Below, piece by piece: positions 1 through 5,009 of a stretch of 10,913 bases of DNA (positions within the stretch are counted from its first letter, which is position 1; the number at the start of each line of letters is the position of its first letter). The position numbers were made by a program, and so were the translations under genes. The notes beneath the pieces were generated by a model that did not search any database, was not told the origin of the DNA, and was given only the letters and a program-made list of their open reading frames with translations. The stretch is from T1Sed10-7 sp041686695. GTDB lineage: Bacteria; Actinomycetota; Nitriliruptoria; Nitriliruptorales; Nitriliruptoraceae. The stretch covers positions 1-10,913 of the forward strand of contig JAWLDJ010000076.1 of NCBI GenBank assembly GCA_041686695.1. The letters run 5' to 3'.

Positions 1-58
1 GCGGCCCGCCGGTGGTGCCGTTGCTTGCGAGTTCGACCTCGTTCCAAGTGAGGTGACC

Positions 59-610
59 ATGGCAACCAACCGTGTCCTCGGCCTGCTGCTCATCGGCCTG
101 GGCGGCATCCTGCTGCTGGCCGTGACCACCGACATCGGCGGCGAGGTCGTCGTCGGCTTCGCCGGATTGGCCTTCCTGGGCGCGTACGCGACCCAGCGCA
201 CCTACGGCCTCTTGATCCCGGGCGGCATCCTGACCGGTCTCGGCGTGGGGCTGCTTCTGGAGACCGCGGGTGTCGGCGGCGAGGTGGCGGCCTTCGGCCT
301 CGGGGCCGGGTTCGTCGCGATCGCGGTCATCGACCAGTTGGTGACCCCGGGACGCTCCGCGTGGTGGTGGCCGCTGATCCCGGGTGGCGTGCTGCTGGTC
401 AGCAGCGCCGGTTCGGTCACCGGCATCCCCGACCTGGGTCGCTACCTCCTGCCGGCCGTGCTGATCGTCATCGGAGCGGTGCTCCTGCTGCGCCAAGGTG
501 GCGACCAGACACCCGACCACGACCAGCCCGCGACCCACGAGCAGGAGCAGGAGGCGGAGACCACAGCACACACGACCGGACGGTCCGCCCCGCCACCACC
601 CCCGCGGTGA
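59..610 (+). CDS. Small integral membrane protein with six predicted helices and a charged, proline-ending tail
   Basis: The 183-residue product is almost entirely hydrophobic to about residue 145. I see about six membrane segments near residues 6-21, 30-45, 49-67, 76-92, 103-119 and 129-145. Short loops and the repeated Leu-Ile-Pro-Gly-Gly motif (about 52-56 and 106-110) suggest an internally repeated bundle. The pattern resembles the small LiaI/LiaF/DUF5668-type membrane modules of Gram-positive bacteria, but this is a resemblance, not a firm assignment. The tail (146-183) is hydrophilic, rich in Asp, Glu, Gln, His and Thr, and ends in a run of prolines; it probably faces the cytoplasm or is disordered. 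I chose ATG 59 over the in-frame GTG at 53 because AGTGAGG lies just upstream at suitable spacing. A gene for a cyclic-nucleotide-type domain starts 42 bp downstream on the same strand. Real gene: likely. Function: unknown. Confidence 0.8.
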   Translation: MATNRVLGLLLIGLGGILLLAVTTDIGGEVVVGFAGLAFLGAYATQRTYGLLIPGGILTGLGVGLLLETAGVGGEVAAFGLGAGFVAIAVIDQLVTPGRSAWWWPLIPGGVLLVSSAGSVTGIPDLGRYLLPAVLIVIGAVLLLRQGGDQTPDHDQPATHEQEQEAETTAHTTGRSAPPPPPR

Positions 611-632
611 GGTGACCGAGCACCGTCACCGC
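604..632. promoter_or_regulatory. Hairpin or dyad spanning the stop codon of the membrane gene and the upstream region of the cNMP-domain gene
   Basis: GCGGTGA (604-610) pairs perfectly with TCACCGC (626-632), and GGTG (611-614) pairs with CACC (621-624) inside it, giving an 11-bp stem with a single bulged G. It is followed by no T-run. Read as RNA it could be a terminator or attenuator after the membrane gene, since the stop codon sits in the stem. Read as DNA it is a dyad overlapping the -35 position of the proposed promoter at 641-646. The half-site spacing (GTGA-N10-TCAC) does not fit a CRP site, which has N6. Confidence 0.4.
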
Positions 633-640
633 AGGCGCAG

Positions 641-646
641 TAGGTT
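641..646 (+). promoter_or_regulatory. Candidate -10 element for a leaderless transcript of the cNMP-domain gene
   Basis: TAGGTT fits the actinobacterial TANNNT -10 pattern and ends exactly 6 nt before the ATG at 653. No purine-rich ribosome binding site precedes that ATG. This spacing would place transcription initiation at the A of the start codon. No good -35 box is visible. This is inferred from sequence only. Confidence 0.4.
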
Positions 647-652
647 CCCGCC

Positions 653-1138
653 ATGGATGACGTGCTGGCACGGTGCAGCGGCCTTCCGTCACGGACCTTC
701 GACGTGGGCGAGGTGCTGCTGGCCGAGGGCGCCCCTGCGGGGACGATGTTCGTCCTGGTCTCGGGCCGGGTCGAGGTGCGCAAAGGGGAGGTGACGGTCA
801 CCTCGGTGTCGGAGCCGGGCGCCTTCCTCGGTGAGATGTCGACGTTGCTGGACACCCCGGCCAGTGCCGAGGTCGTCGCCGTGGATCCCACCGAGGTGCT
901 GGTCCTCGAGGATGCCGTGACCGCGGTCGCCGCTGACCCGCAGCTGACCCTGGCGATCGCCCGGCTGCTGGCCCGACGGCTCCAGGCGGTCACCAGCTAC
1001 CTCGGTGACCTCAAGCGGCAGTACGGCGATCTCGACGGTCACCTGGCCATGATGGACACCGTGCTGAGCGAGCTGAGCTCCATGCGGCCGCGCGAGATCG
1101 AAGCGGGCTCCGAGCGGGACGACGTCCCCGACTACTGA
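653..1138 (+). CDS. Stand-alone cyclic-nucleotide-binding-like domain protein with a degenerate phosphate cassette
   Basis: A 161-residue protein. Residues 1-90 read as the beta-roll of the CRP/cNMP-binding family: Phe-x-x-Gly-Glu-x-Leu at 16-22, then Gly-x-Met-Phe-Val-Leu-Val-Ser-Gly-x-Val at 30-40, then Gly-x-Phe-Leu-Gly-Glu-Met-Ser at 56-63. The phosphate-binding cassette Gly-Glu...Pro-Arg-Ser-Ala is here Gly60-Glu61...Pro69-Ala70-Ser71-Ala72, so the Arg that normally contacts the cyclic phosphate is Ala. Residues about 95-145 form helices with a basic patch (Arg-Leu-Leu-Ala-Arg-Arg-Leu). No helix-turn-helix follows, so it is probably not a CRP-type DNA-binding regulator. It may bind an atypical ligand or partner, or act as a regulatory subunit. 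It lies 42 bp after the membrane gene. Its stop codon overlaps the end of the convergent phosphoesterase gene. The start at ATG 653 is the only good one, with a weak ribosome site. Confidence 0.88.
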   Translation: MDDVLARCSGLPSRTFDVGEVLLAEGAPAGTMFVLVSGRVEVRKGEVTVTSVSEPGAFLGEMSTLLDTPASAEVVAVDPTEVLVLEDAVTAVAADPQLTLAIARLLARRLQAVTSYLGDLKRQYGDLDGHLAMMDTVLSELSSMRPREIEAGSERDDVPDY

Positions 1139-1920
1139 GAGGAACGCGCGGCATGCTCGCCGAGCAGGCCGGTGCGGTGCTGTGCCGACGGGCTCGTGGT
1201 CCCCGTCAGCTCCCGCTCCGCCACCCCCTGGTAGGACACCCATCGCGCGGTCCCGCCAGCCAGGTCGATCTCGACGTGACTGGGCGTGGGGCCCGGCTGC
1301 TTGCCGGCGTTGAACAGCCAGGTGTCGCCGAGCCGCTCCAGCCAGGAGCCCTGCGAGGTGAACGGCGCCTGGTGGATGTGACCGGTCAGGACCGCGGTCG
1401 GTCGCCACCGCGCGATCCAGTCGGCCACGACCGGATCGCCGTAGTGGCGGGTCCCGGTCCAGGCCAAGGGCCCGTGCGGTGGGGAGTGGTACACCCACAG
1501 CCAGGGCCGTTCCCCCACGGTGGCGGCCACCGCTGCCAGCTGCGCTTCCACCTCGGCGCGGGCGTGGGGGCCGTCCCACCACTCGAGCACGGTCCAGTAC
1601 GCGCCGGCCACCTCGATCGTGTCGCCGTCGACGGCGGCGCCGGCAGCACGCAGTGGTGCGAGCCAGTCGCTGGTCTTCTCGCCGGCCGGGTTCCGGGTGT
1701 TCAGGTCATGGTTCCCGGAGGCGACCAGGAGCTGGGTCCGCGTGGCGAGCGCGGCCAGGCTCGTCCGCAGCGCCACGATCTGGGTGCCGAGGTCCACCGG
1801 TGACGCGATGTCGAGGTGGTCGCCGGCGAGTGCGACCACGTCGAAGCCGTCGGCACGCGCCGCGATCCAGTCCAGTTGGGGCAGCGCGTAGTGGAGATCT
1901 GACGCCAGGAGGATCCGCAT
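1132..1920 (-). CDS. Calcineurin-like metallophosphoesterase
   Basis: A 262-residue predicted two-metal phosphoesterase. The motifs of the family occur in order: Asp8-x-His10 in an N-terminal beta strand, Gly33-Asp34-His, Gly-Asn70-His71-Asp72, His145 in a Tyr-His-Ser-Pro-Pro-His stretch, and Gly180-His181-Ile-His183. All the expected metal ligands are present, so it is probably active. The substrate (phosphomonoester, phosphodiester or nucleotide) cannot be read from sequence. It has no signal peptide or membrane segment and is probably cytoplasmic. The open frame extends upstream to 1968, but I chose ATG 1920 because the beta strand carrying Asp-x-His begins directly there. Extra N-terminal residues would be out of family, and a TANNNT element sits 6 nt before this ATG. 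It lies 79 bp downstream of the PPOX gene and overlaps the convergent cNMP-domain gene by 7 bp at the stop codons. Confidence 0.93.
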   Translation of the reverse strand: MRILLASDLHYALPQLDWIAARADGFDVVALAGDHLDIASPVDLGTQIVALRTSLAALATRTQLLVASGNHDLNTRNPAGEKTSDWLAPLRAAGAAVDGDTIEVAGAYWTVLEWWDGPHARAEVEAQLAAVAATVGERPWLWVYHSPPHGPLAWTGTRHYGDPVVADWIARWRPTAVLTGHIHQAPFTSQGSWLERLGDTWLFNAGKQPGPTPSHVEIDLAGGTARWVSYQGVAERELTGTTSPSAQHRTGLLGEHAARSSQ

Positions 1921-1926
1921 GCGCGG

Positions 1927-1932
1927 ACGGTA
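1927..1932 (-). promoter_or_regulatory. Candidate -10 element for a leaderless phosphoesterase transcript
   Basis: On the minus strand TACCGT (TANNNT) ends 6 nt before ATG 1920, and no Shine-Dalgarno sequence is visible between it and the start. The geometry matches the proposed promoter of the convergent cNMP-domain gene. A recognisable -35 is absent. Confidence 0.4.
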
Positions 1933-1953
1933 GCCGAGGCCGCCCCTTGTGGA

Positions 1954-1988
1954 GGTGGGTCCGGCCACCCCCGTCGGCGCCCAGCGCC
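1954..1988 (-). terminator. Tandem GC hairpins after the PPOX gene, possible terminator
   Basis: Just after the PPOX stop (reading leftwards) there is a perfect 5-bp stem GGCGC/GCGCC with a 3-nt loop (1976-1988), then GGTGG/CCACC with a 6-nt loop (1954-1969). There is no T-run, as is common for actinobacterial terminators, so function is uncertain. Both lie upstream of the phosphoesterase start. Confidence 0.3.
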
Positions 1989-1999
1989 CACGCGGATGT

Positions 2000-2395
2000 C
2001 TACATGCCGCGTCGCAGGACCCGCTGTGGGGTGATGCGCAGGAGCACGCGTTCGGAGGTGATCTGTTCAGGGGGGTAGGGGCGGCCGATGTAGCGGTGTG
2101 CGCAGCGGTCGATGTGGGCGCGTGCCTGCGGCCCGCGGACGACGTCGGTGACCTCGCCGCGCACCTCCATGTAGCGGTAGGGATCCTCCTGCGGCCAGAT
2201 CGTGACGGTGACCCGCGGGTCCCGCTCGACGTTGCGGAACTTCGCCCGGTGGACCTCGGTGTTGATCAGGACGTGGTCGTCATCGGCGTCGACCCACATC
2301 ACCTGGCTCTGTGGGCTGCCGTCGGCGAACAGCGTCGTCAGCGTGGCGAAGTTGCCATCGGTGGCGAACGCCCTGAGGTCCTCGTCCAACGCCAT
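2000..2395 (-). CDS. PPOX-class flavin/F420-binding oxidoreductase (pyridoxamine-phosphate-oxidase fold)
   Basis: A 131-residue single split-barrel domain. The order of features matches the small PPOX-class, probable F420-dependent enzymes of actinobacteria. These are an N-terminal helix, strand Phe-Ala-Thr-Leu-Thr-Thr followed by Asp-Gly-Ser-Pro-Gln-Ser-Gln-Val-Met-Trp-Val, then Asn-Thr-Glu-x-His-Arg-Ala-Lys-x-Arg-Asn-x-x-Arg-Asp-Pro-Arg-Val (about 45-62), where the Arg/Lys residues bind cofactor phosphate, and a final strand ending Arg-Val-Leu-Leu-Arg-Ile. Family members reduce or oxidise small substrates with F420 or FMN; the substrate here is unknown. The frame is open far upstream (to 2785), but that portion runs antiparallel through the PAS gene with no family similarity. 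ATG 2395 is fixed by a strong ribosome site, GGAGGAG (2401-2407), 5 nt away. Neighbours: PAS sensor upstream, phosphoesterase downstream. Confidence 0.9.
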   Translation of the reverse strand: MALDEDLRAFATDGNFATLTTLFADGSPQSQVMWVDADDDHVLINTEVHRAKFRNVERDPRVTVTIWPQEDPYRYMEVRGEVTDVVRGPQARAHIDRCAHRYIGRPYPPEQITSERVLLRITPQRVLRRGM

Positions 2396-2437
2396 GTCGT
2401 CTCCTCCGATCACCCGCGCATGTGCCCTTGGAGCGCT

Positions 2438-2461
2438 CGACGAGGCTAGCGCTGCTCGTCG
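2438..2461 (-). promoter_or_regulatory. Candidate promoter and operator dyad for the PPOX gene
   Basis: CGACGAG (2438-2444) and CTCGTCG (2455-2461) form a perfect 7-bp inverted repeat with a 10-bp spacer, centred near 2449.5. On the minus strand a TANNNT element, TAGCCT (2443-2448), lies inside it. A dimeric repressor bound here would occlude the -10. Transcription would begin around 2436, about 40 nt before the start codon. No regulator for it is identified in the window, and no clear -35 is seen. Confidence 0.4.
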
Positions 2462-2507
2462 CAGCACGACGCCGGGCCCGGTCGGCGCCTGACCAGCGGG
2501 CGCGGAC

Positions 2508-3593
2508 CTACCTGTCCGGCTTGAGCCGCAGGACCGCGCCACCATCGTCGGTGCGTAGCGGGGTGACCTGGAAGCGTGACCGCTCCTGTGGCTCGCTCTC
2601 GATGCCGTGCAGCACGCGGTGCAACTCGGCGCCGAACGCCTTGGCGTCCGGGTCACCACTGTCGATGGCCTTGCGCACGGCGGCCCGCAGGTCGTCGCCC
2701 ACCCGCACCGCCAGGAGCGGGTCCTCCCGCCGTGCCGACGAGGCGGACAGCCAGGCACGGTTGACGGCCGCGACCGATCCGTCACCGTCGATCACCGCCA
2801 CCGCGTCGTCGAGCGCATCGAGCACGGAGGAGACGAAGGCGTCGCGGCGGGCGAGTTCGCGGTGGACCGAGACCTGGTCGGCCACGTCCTCCAGTCCGCA
2901 CACCGCGCCGATCACCGAACCGGAGGCCACCGACAGCGGTGCCACCTCGACGTGCAGCCAGGTGCCCTCGACCGTGCGCACGTCCAGGCGGTGCTCGCGG
3001 CCGAGCTCGGCGGCCATCTGGACCACCTCGCGGAGCGCATCGGCATCGGCGTCGACCAGGCTCGTCAGGAAGCCGGGCCCGAGGAGGTCGCTGGTGGAAC
3101 GGCCGAGCAGCGTTCCCGCCCGGGCGTCGGCGTAGACGCACCGCCCGGTGAGGTCGGTGTGGAGCAGGCCGGTGGAGCCGACCGCGCTGTGCCGACCGAG
3201 CTCGGTGGTCACATCACGTTCCACGGCCACGTAGTGGGTGATGCGGCCCGCCTGGTCCTGGACCGGGCTGATCGTGGCATGGTGGGTCCTGAGCGCCCCG
3301 TCGCGTCGGCGGTCGACGAGTTGGCCCTCCCAGACCTGACCGCTGGTGATCGTGTCCCACAGCTCCCGGTAGAACCGCTCGTCCTGGTACCCGGAGGACA
3401 GCAGGTTGGGACGGGAGCCGATCGCCTCCCGCTTGGAGTACCCGGTCACCCGGACGAAGGCGTCGTTGACGTCGACGATCTGGCCCTGGTCGTCGGTGAT
3501 GAAGACGACGTCGCCTCCGAGGTCCAGGGAGGTCACGTCGATGTGGGGTGGACCGCTCCCGGAGCCGGTGTCCTGCCGTCGCTCGCCGCTCAC
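2508..3593 (-). CDS. Triple-PAS sensor protein without a recognisable output domain
   Basis: A 361-residue soluble protein made of three PAS-like modules. PAS1 (about 25-133) is the clearest: Asp-Val-Val-Phe-Ile-Thr-Asp, then Val-Asn-Asp-Ala-Phe-x-x-Val-Thr-Gly-Tyr, then a PAC-like strand set ending Val-Ala-Val-Glu-Arg-Asp-Val-Thr. PAS2 spans about 143-245. PAS3 spans about 255-361, with Leu-Asp-Ala-Leu-Asp-Asp-Ala-Val-Ala-Val-Ile-Asp-Gly-Asp-Gly near its start. No histidine kinase, GGDEF, EAL, phosphatase or helix-turn-helix region follows; the protein stops after PAS3. It may sense a small molecule, redox state or light through a bound cofactor and signal through a partner protein. I chose GTG 3593 because GGAGG (3599-3603) lies 5 nt upstream and a promoter (3622-3650) overlaps the alternative upstream GTG at 3650. 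It lies between the FAD oxidoreductase and PPOX genes, so a redox role is plausible but inferred. Confidence 0.87.
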   Translation of the reverse strand: MSGERRQDTGSGSGPPHIDVTSLDLGGDVVFITDDQGQIVDVNDAFVRVTGYSKREAIGSRPNLLSSGYQDERFYRELWDTITSGQVWEGQLVDRRRDGALRTHHATISPVQDQAGRITHYVAVERDVTTELGRHSAVGSTGLLHTDLTGRCVYADARAGTLLGRSTSDLLGPGFLTSLVDADADALREVVQMAAELGREHRLDVRTVEGTWLHVEVAPLSVASGSVIGAVCGLEDVADQVSVHRELARRDAFVSSVLDALDDAVAVIDGDGSVAAVNRAWLSASSARREDPLLAVRVGDDLRAAVRKAIDSGDPDAKAFGAELHRVLHGIESEPQERSRFQVTPLRTDDGGAVLRLKPDR

Positions 3594-3621
3594 GTGCACC
3601 TCCCTCGCTCTCCGGTTGTCC

Positions 3622-3650
3622 ACGTTAGGGGCAGCGGCCGGGACGGTCAC
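3622..3650 (-). promoter_or_regulatory. Sigma-70-like promoter for the PAS gene
   Basis: On the minus strand GTGACC (3645-3650, four of six matches to TTGACA) and TAACGT (3622-3627, TANNNT) are separated by 17 bp. The predicted start of transcription near 3615 leaves a leader of about 22 nt containing the GGAGG ribosome site at 3599-3603. This supports the GTG start at 3593. Confidence 0.5.
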
Positions 3651-3683
3651 CTGTCGTTCGAGCGGTGCCCGTGCTCGACGGGT

Positions 3684-4892
3684 TCAGTTGACCGCGCGCA
3701 GCGGCGTCGCGGCGACCGGGGCGGGCCCGTCGCTGCGACGCCCCGGCGTGTGCGCCAGCGCCACCGTCACGCCCCCGAGCTGCCACAGGTGCCGCAGATC
3801 GACGCCGAGGTGGAACAGGGGCACCAGCCGGGCGGTCGGCCCCCAACCGATGGGCAGCGGCCCGAGCCGGCCGACCCCGCGGTCCCCGAGGTCGATCAGA
3901 CGGCCGAGCTCCAGCAGACGTGCTGGCCTGGTGGGATGGCCGGTGGCCAGGGCGGCCGCGTTGTGCCCGGCGATGGCACCAGCCTGGCTGGCGATCTGGG
4001 CCGACATGGGGAGCGGACGCCCGAGGAGGTCACGGTGGGCGGCGATGTCACCGGCCGCCAGCACTCGCCGCAGGCCGGAGACCCGCAGATCGCTGGTCAC
4101 GATGGCCCGACCGTCCTGGGTGGGCGCGGCCGGGAGCAGCACGGAGGCGTCCGCCTGCCACCCGCCGGCCCAGACCACGGTGCCGTCGAAGCGACGCCCG
4201 TCGCCGAGCACCACCCCGCGCCGGTCCACCCGCGCCACCTCGGTGCTGAGGTGGAGACGGACACCGACCCGCAGCAGGGCCCTGGTGGCGTCGTCGCCGA
4301 GCCGGCGGGGTTCGGCTGGCAGTACCCGGCCGGCGATCTCGATCAGATGGACCTCGATGGCGGGCTGAGCGGCCGCGACCTCGGCAGCCAACTGCACGCC
4401 CGTGGCCCCGGCGCCCACGACCACGAGCCGGTCGGTGCGGGACAGCCGGCGCCGCAACGTCAGGGCGTCGTCAGGTGTGTGCAGGGTGGCGGCGTACCGC
4501 TCGCTGCCGACCACGCTGCCGGCCGGTGACCCCGACCCGGCGGCCACGATCACGGCGGCGGCGCGCAGCGTCGTGGCGTCGTCGAGCGTGACGAGACCGG
4601 CTTCGTCATCGATGGTCGCCACACGGCCGTGGACCACCTCGATGTCCGCATCGATCAGTTCCTGCAGCGGCGCGCGCGCATCGCTGGCGCGCAGTCGGCC
4701 CGCCGCGACGCCCGCCATGCGCGGCAGGAAGCCGTGCCGACCGTCGTGGTCGATGACGACCACCTCGACGTCGCCGCTCCGGCTGGCCGCAGCGGCCGCA
4801 TGGCTGCCCGCGTAGCCAGCGCCGATGACGACCACCCGTGGTGCCGGGGAGTGCAAGGGTGGGGGCAGCTCCGTGTCCTCGTGGTCCGGCAT
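3684..4892 (-). CDS. NAD(P)H dehydrogenase-like FAD oxidoreductase (NDH-2 / pyridine nucleotide-disulfide family)
   Basis: A 402-residue two-dinucleotide-fold flavoprotein. The FAD-binding Rossmann motif Val-Ile-Gly-Ala-Gly-Tyr-Ala-Gly is at 22-29. The ATG-type motif Val-Ile-Val-Ala-Ala-Gly-Ser is near 114-120. A second NAD(P)H-binding motif, Val-Gly-Ala-Gly-Ala-Thr-Gly-Val-Gln-Leu-Ala-Ala-Glu, spans 159-171. The FAD-contacting Ala-Ala-Gly-Asp-Ile-Ala is at 279-284. No redox-active CxxxxC pair follows the first motif, which favours the NADH:quinone (type II) or AIF-like branch over disulfide reductases. The C-terminal part (about 345-385) is moderately hydrophobic and could touch the membrane, as NDH-2 does. 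The true electron acceptor is not readable. The frame extends to a TTG at 4949, but ATG 4892 has a GGAG ribosome site at good distance. The next gene downstream, the PAS sensor, starts 90 bp away. Confidence 0.9.
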   Translation of the reverse strand: MPDHEDTELPPPLHSPAPRVVVIGAGYAGSHAAAAASRSGDVEVVVIDHDGRHGFLPRMAGVAAGRLRASDARAPLQELIDADIEVVHGRVATIDDEAGLVTLDDATTLRAAAVIVAAGSGSPAGSVVGSERYAATLHTPDDALTLRRRLSRTDRLVVVGAGATGVQLAAEVAAAQPAIEVHLIEIAGRVLPAEPRRLGDDATRALLRVGVRLHLSTEVARVDRRGVVLGDGRRFDGTVVWAGGWQADASVLLPAAPTQDGRAIVTSDLRVSGLRRVLAAGDIAAHRDLLGRPLPMSAQIASQAGAIAGHNAAALATGHPTRPARLLELGRLIDLGDRGVGRLGPLPIGWGPTARLVPLFHLGVDLRHLWQLGGVTVALAHTPGRRSDGPAPVAATPLRAVN

Positions 4893-4972
4893 GGTCGCTC
4901 CGAGCGGTGGGGAGGTGGCCTCGCCCGCCGTGGCGACGGCCGTCGTCAACCGTTCGCGGCGGGGACAGGCCC

Positions 4973-4986
4973 AGTATCGCCGTTGC
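4973..4986 (-). promoter_or_regulatory. Possible promoter for the FAD oxidoreductase gene
   Basis: On the minus strand GATACT (4973-4978) resembles a -10 box and would give a leader of about 75 nt. It is preceded by the nonamer GCAACGGCG, which also directly precedes the TATCCT box of the next gene upstream. No -35 box is evident, so this is weak. Confidence 0.28.
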
Positions 4987-5009
4987 GCGCCCAGTTGGGG
5001 AGGGCTCGC

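Noticed and set aside
48..617. An 11-bp repeat GTGAGGTGACC at 48-58 and 607-617, considered as a shared operator
   Set aside because: Each copy is accounted for by a ribosome site or stop-codon context, and only two short copies exist, so chance in biased sequence is sufficient.
788..804. A perfect 17-bp palindrome GAGGTGACGGTCACCTC inside the cNMP-domain gene
   Set aside because: It is fully explained by Val and Thr codons with G/C third bases (GTG ACG GTC ACC). It lies inside a coding beta strand, and its spacing does not match a CRP site.
2396..2785. A longer PPOX protein starting within the PAS gene region
   Set aside because: The Arg/Pro/Ser-rich extension has no family similarity, and a strong GGAGGAG site fixes the start at 2395.
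2607..4529. A plus-strand open frame of 640 codons opposite the PAS and FAD oxidoreductase genes
   Set aside because: It is antisense to two proteins with clear family motifs, is rich in Gly/Arg/Pro/His/Asp without domain pattern, and spans their intergenic region. Such frames are expected in GC-rich DNA, where stop codons are rare in the mirrored frame.
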